This document shows, in pieces, positions 7,623 through 18,873 of a DNA stretch of 47,518 nucleotides. The stretch is from Coriobacteriia bacterium (GTDB lineage: Bacteria > Actinomycetota > Coriobacteriia > Anaerosomatales > Anaerosomataceae), in NCBI GenBank assembly GCA_016938395.1, contig JAFGUS010000046.1:1-47518 (forward strand). The letters run 5' to 3'. The stretch's first letter is position 1. Every line of letters starts with the position of its first letter. The position numbers and the translations under genes are program-made. Under the pieces are notes generated by a model. It searched no databases and was not told the DNA's origin. It saw only the letters and a list, made by a program, of their open reading frames with translations.

Positions 7623-9542
7623 CTATCCCCCGTACGTCAGCCTGAGCGCTGCGGCCCCGTTGGGGCCGAGCGGAACACCGAACGACTTCGCGCCTACATC
7701 GGCCGCCGGGCCGCCTCGGACATCCGAGACCGAGGCTACCACACGCTCCGCCAGAAGCGTGGCGGTACGTGCCGCAACATCGTGACTCAGTACCAGCACC
7801 ACATCACTGTCTTCGGCCTGGAAGAGCGCCAGTTCGACGGCCGGATCGTCGCAGTCGACCACGGGGCCGGCACCGGTGGCCCTGGCCACCGAGCCGTAAA
7901 CCGTGCGCAGGAAGTGCCGGATGGACTCGGGCGCTGCCCAGGGATCGCTCTGAGCGATCGCACGTTCCAGCGGCGCGGCGACGAACACCGCGCGACCCTG
8001 GCCGTACTGGTTCAGCGTGAGCAACGGACTGCCGGTGGCGTCGGTTGCGACCACCGTGGCGCTCCCGCCCCCGACGAGCGCGTAGTGCGGCAGGTCGAGA
8101 CGCGCGTCGAAGGCTGTCAGGTCGCCGAGCAGCCCCGGCTGTGCCACCCTGCAGCTGACGATCGCGCGCACACCGTGGTCACCCAGGAAGTCGACGCCGA
8201 AGATCTCGCGGATCGCCGGGTCGGCGTCACCGCCGCCGTAGGACAGCACCACAGAGCCCCCCGACTGCACGAACGCTCCCAGCTCCTGCCACATCGAGGG
8301 ACTGAGCTTGCCTGCCGAGGGGATGAAGATCGTCATCATGTCCTTGAGGCCGGCACCTTCCCGGACGAGCGTGACCGGCAGATGCGCCTCTTTCGCGGCG
8401 ATGTACGCCTGCAGGCACGAGCGCGGGTCGTAGAGTCCCGCCAGCGACGGCAGTGGGTCGTGGCGCTCCGCAGGGATGAGGACCGCAGCCCGTTCGGGCG
8501 CAGGCAGGTGGTGCCGGAGATCGAGACGGGCGGCCGTGCGGGTGAACCTGCGGACCTCCTCGAGGGAGGGCTTGGGCTCACCACCCGTATCAGTGAGACC
8601 CACGAGCACTTCGAAGGGGTCGCGGAAGTACGGCTCGCGCTTCTCGGCATCCATATCGCGCCACCTGCGGAGCATCACCCCCGCACCGCGGTTCATGAGT
8701 GTGGAGAAAAGCGCGGTGCGCATATAGGCGGCTTCCTCGGCCACGGAGCCATCCAGCGAGTGGACGCCCACCCCATCGGCCATCACAGGCAGGCTCCTCA
8801 GGCCGCAGCGCAGCAGGAAGGAGTCCAGGTACGTCGCTGGTCCGTGCGTGAGTGGCCCCTCGGCGATGTACGAGAGGTACGGCGCCGTGACGTGCGAGAC
8901 GGCATGCTCGAACGCATCGATCGCCGCCGTGGCGTCCACGCCGGTCTCGCGAACGAGCGTCTCGACATCGACGCCGAGCATGATCGCCCGTGCTGTATCC
9001 ACCTCACGGATGGCCTCGCGCAGCGCCGCCGTCCACTTCTGAAGGGCATCCTCACTCTCGAAGCCGGTGAAGAACGCCTCGTTGCCGAGCTCCCATGCCC
9101 AGATCGCCGGGTCGGTGCGGTAGCGGTTCACCACCCGCTGGACGAGCGAGACCTCGCGCTGGATGAGGTAGTCGTCCGTGCGAGGATCGCGCTTCTTGGC
9201 CCAGGTCACGTCGTTCATCTCGGCGAAACGGTCATCGGCGAAGAACGTGACGATAGCCTTGAGGTCGTGCGCACGCGCCGAGGCGAGGACTTCGCCGAGG
9301 CGATCCTCGGCCTCGTCGTCATACTGGCCCACCTGTGGTTCAAAGAGCTTCCAGGACACGAACACGCGGACGAGCGACAGATTCGCTGCGGCCATCGCGG
9401 CAAGATCGGGTTCCAGGTCGTGCGCGTACCAATCGTCGAACGACGCGCGCTCGTCATCGAGCGGATAGAGATCGACACCGACCGGGAAGAGCGCGTTGCG
9501 CACCGGGCCCGTGGGTTTGGCCTCACGCGTCGGCTTGGTCAC
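7623..9542 (-). CDS. GH42/GH5-like TIM-barrel glycoside hydrolase homologue, possibly non-catalytic
   Basis: 639 residues, no signal peptide, so cytoplasmic. The N-terminal TIM barrel (about 15-350) carries WAWELGNEAFF, placing the clan GH-A acid/base Glu at 155. The strand that should supply the nucleophile Glu reads LPVMADGVGVHS (251-262) with no Glu, so hydrolysis by the usual mechanism is doubtful. Residues about 375-550 resemble the GATase-like beta-galactosidase trimerisation domain (FIPSAGKLSP, SGGSVVLSYGGG). The GTG start overlaps the stop of the TPR gene (GTGA). It could be a polysaccharide-binding or regulatory relic, or an enzyme with a shifted nucleophile. Confidence 0.65.
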   Translation of the reverse strand: MTKPTREAKPTGPVRNALFPVGVDLYPLDDERASFDDWYAHDLEPDLAAMAAANLSLVRVFVSWKLFEPQVGQYDDEAEDRLGEVLASARAHDLKAIVTFFADDRFAEMNDVTWAKKRDPRTDDYLIQREVSLVQRVVNRYRTDPAIWAWELGNEAFFTGFESEDALQKWTAALREAIREVDTARAIMLGVDVETLVRETGVDATAAIDAFEHAVSHVTAPYLSYIAEGPLTHGPATYLDSFLLRCGLRSLPVMADGVGVHSLDGSVAEEAAYMRTALFSTLMNRGAGVMLRRWRDMDAEKREPYFRDPFEVLVGLTDTGGEPKPSLEEVRRFTRTAARLDLRHHLPAPERAAVLIPAERHDPLPSLAGLYDPRSCLQAYIAAKEAHLPVTLVREGAGLKDMMTIFIPSAGKLSPSMWQELGAFVQSGGSVVLSYGGGDADPAIREIFGVDFLGDHGVRAIVSCRVAQPGLLGDLTAFDARLDLPHYALVGGGSATVVATDATGSPLLTLNQYGQGRAVFVAAPLERAIAQSDPWAAPESIRHFLRTVYGSVARATGAGPVVDCDDPAVELALFQAEDSDVVLVLSHDVAARTATLLAERVVASVSDVRGGPAADVGAKSFGVPLGPNGAAALRLTYGG

Positions 9543-10708
9543 GCGTCCTCACCTCCGGCCACGTACTCCTCATAGAGCCGCCAGAAGAGTCCCTGGCGCT
9601 TGGTGTCGTAATACGCGGCGCGCCTGATCTCCCACGAGGCCTCCGCATGGCGCCCCTCGGTGAGATAGGTGGCCGCCAGTCCGAAACGCGCACGCACGCA
9701 CGCGGGGTCGAGACGGACCGCCGTGCGGTACGCCTTCCCCGCCTGCTCGTATCGCTGCAGCGCAAGCAGCGACTCAGCGAGCAGCACGTGGACAAGCGCA
9801 TGCGCAGGCGCTTTCTTGGCGAGTGCGATGAAGACCCGCGCGGCGTGCCTGTTGAGCCCCGTCCGGCGGGCATACACCACGCCGAGACAGTAGAGCGCGG
9901 TCGGAAGATCGGGCTTGAGGGACACCGCGCGCAGAGCACAGGCCATCGCCTCGTTGGCCGCTTCCTGCTTGAGGTATGCGTACGCAGCGAGTGCGAGTGC
10001 TTCGGCGTCGTCAGGCTGCTCGTCGAGCGCCGCCCGCACCAGCTCGGCCGCGCTGAAGAGGTCGTCCGCCTTGAGCGCGAGTCCCGCCGCCCCCAGGCGC
10101 GCCTCGCGGTTCGGCTTCACTCGTGCAGGATCGACCGTGATGATCGGAGCGTCCTCAAGGCCGAGAAGCGCGAAGAACAGCTCATCCTGGCTGGGATCGA
10201 GCTCGCCCGCCTGCCGGAAGAGTGGCAGAGCGAGCGCCATGCCCTCACGCTTCAGGCTCGCGATGGCGAGATTGTAGGTGGCGCGCGACTCGCGCGGGTC
10301 GAGTTCGAGGGCCCGCTTCCAGCTTCCCACCGCCTCCTCGGAGAACGCGGCGGCGGCGAACGCTTCGCCAAGCTGGACGTGGGCGGTCACGAGATCGGGC
10401 ACGACCTCGGCGAGCTCGTGCCACACGAGCACCGACTGGTCCCACATGCCGCCGCGCCGGTCGTACGCCAGGCCGAGCGCCAGATACGCCGGCGAACAGT
10501 CGGGATCGGCTTCGATGGCCGCGGTCGCCTCGGCGATCGCCTCATCGTAGAAGTCACCTTCGAGCATCAGACTCGCAAGCAGCGTGTGCACGTAAGCACC
10601 CTGGTCGCCGAGTGCGAGCGCCTCGTAGCACGCGCTCACGGCGGCGCCCACCCGGCCCTGACGCGCGAGATCCTCGGCCGTGACGACAGCCGTTGTGCGC
10701 TCAGCCAT
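9539..10708 (-). CDS. TPR-repeat protein
   Basis: About 389 residues made almost wholly of tetratricopeptide-type helical pairs (recognisable A/G/Y patterns such as SPAYLALGLAYDRRG, EEAVGSWKRALELDP, PTALYCLGVVYARR, ARFGLAATYLTEGR). No signal peptide or membrane helix, so probably a cytoplasmic scaffold. The start is ATG 10708, overlapping the stop of the corrinoid-binding gene as TGATG, with GGAGGG 9 nt upstream; GTG 10711 is an equally possible start. Coupling to the GH42-like and EAL genes suggests one complex or pathway, perhaps exopolysaccharide or motility control; this is inference from context only. Confidence 0.8.
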   Translation of the reverse strand: MAERTTAVVTAEDLARQGRVGAAVSACYEALALGDQGAYVHTLLASLMLEGDFYDEAIAEATAAIEADPDCSPAYLALGLAYDRRGGMWDQSVLVWHELAEVVPDLVTAHVQLGEAFAAAAFSEEAVGSWKRALELDPRESRATYNLAIASLKREGMALALPLFRQAGELDPSQDELFFALLGLEDAPIITVDPARVKPNREARLGAAGLALKADDLFSAAELVRAALDEQPDDAEALALAAYAYLKQEAANEAMACALRAVSLKPDLPTALYCLGVVYARRTGLNRHAARVFIALAKKAPAHALVHVLLAESLLALQRYEQAGKAYRTAVRLDPACVRARFGLAATYLTEGRHAEASWEIRRAAYYDTKRQGLFWRLYEEYVAGGEDA

Positions 10709-11370
10709 CACGCCCCACCCTCCGCGCCGGCAAGGTCCCGAGCGGCTCTCGACACGATGCGGAGGGCTGCCTCGGCGCCGGTGACGATGCCATTGGCGCC
10801 CACCTCGCGCGCGAGCGCACTGTCGGCCGCGAACGGCCCGCCGCTCACGAGCAACACGACGCCCTCTACCCCCTCGGCAGCGAGCACGTCCCGGATGCTC
10901 GCGACGGCCCGTGCGGTGCGCATCGTCTCCGCGAACACGATAACGATCCGCGCGCCGGTCTCCTGCACGCGTTCGACGAAGTCGGAGGGGCGTACGTCCA
11001 CACCGAGGTCGTTCACGCGATAGCCGGCCTCTTTGAGCGTAGCCGCCACGATCGTGCTGGCGATCGAATGCTGATCGCGGTGGATCGTGCCGAGCACGAC
11101 GGTCACACCGGTATCACGCTTGGCCGCCGACGGCATCACGAACGACCCGACCTGTTCGGCCACCACTGCAGCCTGCGTGAAGACGATCTCGTCGATGGCG
11201 CCTGAGGCCCACGCGCCGCCGAGCAACCCCATAGCCGGGGCGTACAGCGTGTCGAACAGCGTGTCCTGGGCGACTCCAGACGCGCGGACGCGCTCGACGA
11301 CCTGGATGGCCTCGGCCGGATCCTGGTCGACGAACGCCTGATAGAGCTGTGCCGCCGCGTCTGCGGCCAC
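10708..11370 (-). CDS. Cobalamin (corrinoid)-binding regulatory-type protein
   Basis: 220 residues. The N-terminal helical cap (about 5-85, with LYAPAMGLLGGAWASG resembling the B12-binding-2 cap) is followed by a Rossmann-like B12-binding domain (about 88-215). The sequence GTIHRDQHSIAS keeps the D-x-H of the DxHxxG cobalt-ligand motif with Ala for the final Gly; VNDLGVDV and VLLVSGGPF are the later conserved strands. With no methyltransferase neighbour, a light- or B12-responsive sensor role (as in CarH-type modules, here without the HTH) is as likely as a corrinoid carrier. The start at GTG 11370 was chosen because AGGAGG lies 7 nt upstream; a start at 11394 lacks one. First gene of the operon ending in the EAL protein. 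Confidence 0.78.
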   Translation of the reverse strand: MAADAAAQLYQAFVDQDPAEAIQVVERVRASGVAQDTLFDTLYAPAMGLLGGAWASGAIDEIVFTQAAVVAEQVGSFVMPSAAKRDTGVTVVLGTIHRDQHSIASTIVAATLKEAGYRVNDLGVDVRPSDFVERVQETGARIVIVFAETMRTARAVASIRDVLAAEGVEGVVLLVSGGPFAADSALAREVGANGIVTGAEAALRIVSRAARDLAGAEGGA

Positions 11371-11423
11371 GCGCCGCCCTCCTGCCTTTCTCACACACCG
11401 CGCGTCTCACGCGTCTGCTTGCC

Positions 11424-11510
11424 TGGTAGCGGTGGTGGGATTCGAACCCACACGGCCTCACGGCCAGAGGCTTTTAAGGCCCCCTCCTGTACCAGTTCGG
11501 ATACACCGCC
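11424..11510 (-). tRNA. tRNA-Leu (anticodon UAA)
   Basis: An 87-nt class II tRNA with encoded CCA (11424-11426). The acceptor stem is GGCGGTG/CACCGCT, with G1-U72 wobble. The anticodon loop CTTAAAA gives UAA; a long variable arm (CTGGCCGTGAGGCC region) and the T-arm GTGGG-TTCGAAT-CCCAC follow. It starts 4 nt after the ppx stop codon on the same strand, so it is probably cut out of a longer transcript. Confidence 0.96.
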
Positions 11511-11514
11511 ATGC

Positions 11515-12465
11515 TCACGCCGGATCCGGCGTCTCTCCGGACTCCAACATCATGCCGTAGAGGATATCGTGTTCACTCACGAGCGTCGAAGAAAGCCCGG
11601 CGTGCGCCATGACCGACTGGAGGACTATCGCGCCACCGATGATGACCGCCGCACGATCGGGCTCGAGGCCCGCGAGGTGCCGTCGTTCCTCGAGCGTCAT
11701 CCCGGAGAGCCGCTCGAGCACGTCAAGGAGCGACGCTCCCGTCAGCCGGTAGCCGTGGACACGCTCGGAGTCGTACGGCTCCAGACCGAGATCGATCGCC
11801 GCCAGACTCGTTGCTGTGCCTGCGACCGCGACCATCTCACCCGGCCGCGTCTTGAGCGCCGCGAAGAAGGGCCGCAGCTGGTCAGCGATGTACGTGGCGG
11901 CCTGCTCGATCTCCCGGCGTTGCGGAGGATCGTGACGCAGGAAGAGTTCGGTGATCCGGCGGGAGCCGACATCGATCGAGCGGATGGCATCGATCGTGGT
12001 CGAGCGGCCGGTAGCAGATACGCAGGTGCTGCCAAGCACGATCTCCGTGGACCCGCCGCCGACATCGACCACCATGACCTGCTCGTCACAGAATCCGTAC
12101 GTGGCACCGACGAACGTGAGGTATCCCTCCCGGTCTCCCGGGATGACTTCGGGCCGGATGCCGAGGCGCTCGAGCCGGTCCATGAACTCCGCGCCGTTGG
12201 AGGCGTCGCGGGACGCCGACGTCGCGACCGCGAAGATATGCGCGACACCGAGTTCGCGTGCCTCGGCGACGAACTCCCCGATCGCCCCGGCCGTTCGAAC
12301 CATGCCAGCCTCCGACAACACCCCGGTCGATGACCACCCCTCACCGAGGTGCGTGATCCTGGAGCGCCGCACCACCTCATGGATGACATCGTCAACAACG
12401 TCAGCCACGAGCAGGCGTGTCGTGACTGTACCGATGTCGATCGCCGCGCGCCGTTCGCCCGCCAT
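11515..12465 (-). CDS. ppx: Ppx/GppA-family exopolyphosphatase
   Basis: 316 residues of the ASKHA fold. The N-terminal phosphate-binding loop is AIDIGTVTTRLLVAD, the second is VVDVGGGSTEIVLG, and VATSASRDASN corresponds to the conserved TSA(x)R motif. Enzymes of this family remove terminal phosphate from polyphosphate or hydrolyse pppGpp; single-domain actinobacterial members of this length are usually polyphosphatases. The start at ATG 12465 was chosen for GGAGG 7 nt upstream; the upstream TTG extension lacks one. It follows DUF501 at its stop, as in other actinobacteria. Confidence 0.92.
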   Translation of the reverse strand: MAGERRAAIDIGTVTTRLLVADVVDDVIHEVVRRSRITHLGEGWSSTGVLSEAGMVRTAGAIGEFVAEARELGVAHIFAVATSASRDASNGAEFMDRLERLGIRPEVIPGDREGYLTFVGATYGFCDEQVMVVDVGGGSTEIVLGSTCVSATGRSTTIDAIRSIDVGSRRITELFLRHDPPQRREIEQAATYIADQLRPFFAALKTRPGEMVAVAGTATSLAAIDLGLEPYDSERVHGYRLTGASLLDVLERLSGMTLEERRHLAGLEPDRAAVIIGGAIVLQSVMAHAGLSSTLVSEHDILYGMMLESGETPDPA

Positions 12466-12467
12466 CC

Positions 12468-12950
12468 TCAGACCTCCCCGCAACGTCCGTCATCGCACTC
12501 ACGCGTCAGGTCATCGATCAGGCTTTCGCCGATCGGATCGTCGATACCTGCGAGGAACGCGGCCGCGTGTGCGTGCAGACACTTCACACCCAGAACGTCG
12601 AGCTCTCCGGCAATCCCTACGCCCGCTGAGGCGTCAATACCGCCGCCCTCTTCAGCACGCGCCTCTCGATATCTGGTATCGGCAGCGCGGAGTCTGGCCG
12701 CGAGTTCTTCATCGCTTGCGAGCGACCGCCTCCACCGCTCGCACCCACCCGCCGACTCGACGGCGCCGATCTCGGCCACCAGGTGTGGACATGTGAGGTA
12801 GTGAAGTGTGGGGAACGGAGAATCCCCGACCGCCGGTGCGGTCGTGATCACCACAGGCGCGCCGTACGAGCACCGCGAGACGACTCGCCAACGGCCCCGG
12901 GGGTCACGTCCGAGTTGCCACGCCACCGTACGTGCGTCTGAGACGCTCAT
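12468..12950 (-). CDS. DUF501 family protein
   Basis: 160 residues. Typical DUF501 features are visible: the start QLGRDPRGRWRVVSRC, the central FPTLHYLTCPHLVAEI with Cys/His, and the C-terminal VKCLHAHAAAFLAG followed by acidic residues and a terminal CDDGRCG. The biochemical role of this actinobacterial family is not established. The ATG overlaps the stop of the ftsB-like gene (ATGA) and the gene is followed directly by ppx, the conserved order in this phylum. The conserved Cys and His residues suggest metal binding (inference). Confidence 0.9.
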   Translation of the reverse strand: MSVSDARTVAWQLGRDPRGRWRVVSRCSYGAPVVITTAPAVGDSPFPTLHYLTCPHLVAEIGAVESAGGCERWRRSLASDEELAARLRAADTRYREARAEEGGGIDASAGVGIAGELDVLGVKCLHAHAAAFLAGIDDPIGESLIDDLTRECDDGRCGEV

Positions 12951-13516
12951 CGAAAGCCGAAGAGTGCGTCCAGCGCACGCTGCCACACCGACACCTCGAC
13001 CGTGCTGCTCGCAAGCACGCTCGCGGACGACTCGCCGAGGGTTCCGCCCGTGACAACGTAGGCCTGCTCGCCCGGCTTGACCAGGCCGAGGGTGTCTCGT
13101 GCCAGCCGCTCGACACCCTCCGGGGTCTTGAGGCCGTCCACCTGCTCGCGCAGTTCCTCGTTGCGTGACTTCAGGCCATCGAGCTCGCCCTGGAGCGTCT
13201 GCAGCTCCCGTTCGTGCTGGTACTGGATGCGCAGCACGGGGTAGACCATCCATGCCGCAAGCACGAGCGATGCCGCGATGAGTGCAGGCGCCATCCACCG
13301 TGGTGCCCTCACCCGACGGCGGGAAGCCGTGGTTCGGCCCGCCGGGGCTCTGCTCGAACGGCCCGCCGACGACCGAGTGTCGCGTGAGCGAGGTGTGGAC
13401 GCGCCGGTGCTACGAGTGCGCGCTGATGAAGCACGGCGATTCGACCCCGTTCGTGCCGAGGCCGATCCCCTGCTCGTCGATACCCGCTTCTGCGTGCGTG
13501 CTGCTGCCATAAGCAT
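12947..13516 (-). CDS. FtsB/DivIC-like septum formation initiator
   Basis: 189 residues. A long basic Ser/Arg/Thr-rich cytoplasmic tail (1-73) precedes one transmembrane helix (about 75-95, MAPALIAASLVLAAWMVYPV) and an extracytoplasmic coiled coil (about 98-130, HERELQTLQGELDGLKSRNE), ending in the family-typical LARDTLGLVKPGEQAYVV. FtsB/DivIC bridges FtsL and FtsQ in the divisome. The position between glycolytic genes and DUF501/ppx is the conserved actinobacterial context. ATG 13510 is an alternative start; neither has a strong ribosome site. Confidence 0.87.
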   Translation of the reverse strand: MLMAAARTQKRVSTSRGSASARTGSNRRASSARTRSTGASTPRSRDTRSSAGRSSRAPAGRTTASRRRVRAPRWMAPALIAASLVLAAWMVYPVLRIQYQHERELQTLQGELDGLKSRNEELREQVDGLKTPEGVERLARDTLGLVKPGEQAYVVTGGTLGESSASVLASSTVEVSVWQRALDALFGFR

Positions 13517-13580
13517 GCGATCCGTGGTGTGACAAGGCCGACGATGGTCGCGGGCGGCGGATCCGCCCCCTTATGCAGGC

Positions 13581-13609
13581 ATCATAGCACCGCAGCGGGT
13601 GTAGCGAAA
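13581..13609 (-). promoter_or_regulatory. Candidate extended -10 promoter of ftsB-DUF501-ppx
   Basis: On the minus strand TGC-TATGAT (extended -10, 13581-13589) lies 17 nt after a weak -35 (TTTCGC, 13604-13609). It falls in the 132-nt gap between pyk and ftsB, the only sizeable gap inside this block. Confidence 0.4.
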
Positions 13610-13648
13610 CAGTCAATCTCAACCTGAGCCTGAAAGTCAAAGCGCCCG

Positions 13649-15043
13649 TCAGACCGTCGAGACCTGCACGAAATCAGTCGACCCGGCCACATGCATCGCG
13701 GCGCCGCCCGTCACGGCCACCCGGTCCCCCGTCCGGGCGACCCCGCTAGCGACTGCCGCATGCAAGGCGGCTCCGACGAGCTCGTCGGTCGTCTCGTAAG
13801 AGCCGATGATCACAGGCTGGACGCCCCACACTGCCGCAAGGCTCCGCGCGACGGCCTCCTCAGGGGTTGCGGCAAGTATCGGTACGCGAGGGCGGTGCAC
13901 CGCCACGCTCCGGGCGGTGGCCCCCGACTGCGTGACCGTGACGATGGCGGCAAGCTCCAGGTCTTCGGCAAGATCGCAGGCGGCACGGCTCACTGCGGCG
14001 CCGACATCCCTGCCACGATACGGAACCGGGGCCATCTCATCCACACCCGCTGCCTCGGCGGCCCTGACGATCCGATCCATCGTCGCGAGCACATGGACCG
14101 GACGCGTACCCACGGCGGTCTCGCCGGAGAGCATCACGGCATCCACGCCGTCGAAGATCGCGTTCGCCACGTCCGACGCTTCTGCCCTGGTGGGGCTGGC
14201 CGCGGTGGTCATCGACTCAAGCATCTGCGTCGCCACGATGACGGGAGTCCCCGTGGCCCGGCACTCGGCGACGATTCGCCGCTGCGCGACCGGGACTTCT
14301 TCGGGTGACGTCTCCACGCCCAGGTCACCACGTGCGACCATCACCATGTCCGCGGCCGCGACGATACCGGACAGGTCACCGAGCGCCTCGTGCTTCTCGA
14401 TCTTGGCGATGACCGGCACCTGCCGGTCTCCCATCGCGGCACGCAGCCGCTCCACGTCTGCGGCGCACCGCACGAACGACTGCGCGATGAGATCGACACC
14501 TGAGTCGAGCCCCCACACCAGGTTCTCGCGATCCTGCTCCGTGAAACCCTCGACGCTCAGCGTGACATCCGGGACGTTGACGCCCTTGCGGCTCGACAGC
14601 GGCCCACCCACCTGCACCGTCGTACGCACCGTGGTCCCGGACACACCGGCCACCACAAGCTCGATCCTGCCGTCATCGATGAGGATGCGGTCACCCACAG
14701 CCACATCATCGGCGAGTGCCCTGTGGCTGATCGCCGCTCCGGTCGCATCCCCCAAAGCGTCATCCGCGCGCAGGTCGAAGATCGCGCCCTCCTGGAGTGT
14801 CGTGCCCGGCGCCACCACGCCGAGACGGATCTTCGCGCCGCCGAGATCGAGCATCACCCCGACGTGGCGCCTCGCCCTGCCCGCAGCCTCACGTACGCCG
14901 GTCAGCTGGCGTCCAAGCGTCTCGCGTGAGGCATGCGCGGTGTTGAGACGAACGACGTCCACGCCGGCTTCCACGAGCGCCGCAAGCGTCTCGGGCCCGT
15001 CAGTGGCGGGCCCGAGTGTGGCTATGATCTTGGTCCGGCGCAT
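13649..15043 (-). CDS. pyk: Pyruvate kinase
   Basis: 464 residues; converts phosphoenolpyruvate and ADP to pyruvate and ATP. Visible signatures: RRTKIIATLGPATDGPE at the N-terminus, VMLDLGGAKIRLG, the active-site stretch VPVIAKIEKHEAL with the catalytic Lys, MVARGDLGVE, and ATQMLESM. The C-terminal allosteric-like domain (about 345-464) is present without the extra PEP-utiliser domain seen in some Firmicutes. It lies directly after eno (69 nt), so the last two steps of glycolysis are adjacent. In most actinobacteria with this synteny pyk is elsewhere. Confidence 0.97.
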   Translation of the reverse strand: MRRTKIIATLGPATDGPETLAALVEAGVDVVRLNTAHASRETLGRQLTGVREAAGRARRHVGVMLDLGGAKIRLGVVAPGTTLQEGAIFDLRADDALGDATGAAISHRALADDVAVGDRILIDDGRIELVVAGVSGTTVRTTVQVGGPLSSRKGVNVPDVTLSVEGFTEQDRENLVWGLDSGVDLIAQSFVRCAADVERLRAAMGDRQVPVIAKIEKHEALGDLSGIVAAADMVMVARGDLGVETSPEEVPVAQRRIVAECRATGTPVIVATQMLESMTTAASPTRAEASDVANAIFDGVDAVMLSGETAVGTRPVHVLATMDRIVRAAEAAGVDEMAPVPYRGRDVGAAVSRAACDLAEDLELAAIVTVTQSGATARSVAVHRPRVPILAATPEEAVARSLAAVWGVQPVIIGSYETTDELVGAALHAAVASGVARTGDRVAVTGGAAMHVAGSTDFVQVSTV

Positions 15044-15112
15044 GGGTCCGTCCCTTCGCTGGCACGCAGGCGGTCAGGTGCCCGGACTCAGGCATCCGGT
15101 CGGTTCTGACGT

Positions 15113-17945
<2,833 letters not shown>

Positions 17946-17968
17946 GGCCGCCCCCTCCCGGCTGCCTG

Positions 17969-18859
17969 CTACTCCACAGGCTTGAGGGTTTCGTCCAGAT
18001 ACTCGATATCCGCGCTCTCGCGCAGCTTCGCGATGTACTGCTGCAGCGCGAGGTCACCTGAGCTGGCGCTCAGCAGCGACGCAAGCTCTTCCGGGACGTC
18101 GGCGATCGCAGCGCCCTCGGCGACCTCATCCTGCTTGAGGATGACGTGCCAGCCGAACTGCGACTGCACGGGGTCGCTGATCTCGCCCACTTCGAGCGCC
18201 TCAGCGGCGATTGCGAACTCGGCGACGTAATCGCTCGTCTGCGCCCAGCCGAGGCTGCCGCCAGCGGTGGCGCTCCCCGGATCGGTAGAGTTGGCGGCCG
18301 CAAGAGCGGCGAAGTCCTCGCCACCGCGAAGCTTCTCGACGAGCTCCGTGGCGAGCGCCTCGTCATCGACCAGGATGTGCGAGAGCAGCGAGAACGTCGC
18401 GGGGACCGACGTCATGGTCCCTTCCGCAGACGCCTCCACCCGGAGGAACTCGTTCGCGAGCTGGTCACGGACGCTCTTGCGCACGTCGTCGATGTCCAGG
18501 CCCGCGGCCTCGACCTGCTCCTGGATGGCGGCCTCATCGGCACCTCCCATGAGCGAGGACAGACGCTCGGTCACCGCTTCCTCGCTGAGGTCGGCGCCGA
18601 GCTTCTCGGCTTCCTCGGTGATAAGAGTGCTCTCGACCATCATCTGGACGATCTGCTGCTTGTACGCGAGGGCAGTGGCTTCGTCGAGCTCGCCACCGGC
18701 CTGTGCGCGGAGTTGGTCGTAGATCGCGTCAAGTTCGGCGCGCTCGATGTCGATGCCGTTCACGCGGGCGATCGTGTCAGCGTCGCTGGAGCAGCCTGCA
18801 AGGGCGCCCACGACGAGAGCGGCGAGCAGCAGAGCGGCGATGCCGCGGATTGTTCGCAC
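17969..18859 (-). CDS. SurA/PrsA-like peptidyl-prolyl isomerase lipoprotein
   Basis: 296 residues. A lipoprotein signal peptide (1-22) ends in the lipobox LAGC, so the mature protein is anchored to the outer face of the membrane. A SurA-N-like helical chaperone region (about 28-150) is followed by a parvulin domain (about 155-250: LLSHILVDDEALATELVEKL, FAALAAANSTDPGSA, GGSLGW, FGWHVILKQDE). The role is folding of exported proteins, which here would include the sortase-anchored surface proteins (inference). The GTG start lies 14 nt after mfd. Confidence 0.92.
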   Translation of the reverse strand: MRTIRGIAALLLAALVVGALAGCSSDADTIARVNGIDIERAELDAIYDQLRAQAGGELDEATALAYKQQIVQMMVESTLITEEAEKLGADLSEEAVTERLSSLMGGADEAAIQEQVEAAGLDIDDVRKSVRDQLANEFLRVEASAEGTMTSVPATFSLLSHILVDDEALATELVEKLRGGEDFAALAAANSTDPGSATAGGSLGWAQTSDYVAEFAIAAEALEVGEISDPVQSQFGWHVILKQDEVAEGAAIADVPEELASLLSASSGDLALQQYIAKLRESADIEYLDETLKPVE

Positions 18860-18873
18860 GATGTTGCCTTTCC

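Noticed and set aside
7599..9575. A 658-residue plus-strand open frame opposite the GH42-like gene
   Set aside because: His/Arg-rich translation typical of an antisense shadow; the minus-strand frame has the GNE motif, ribosome site and overlapping neighbours.
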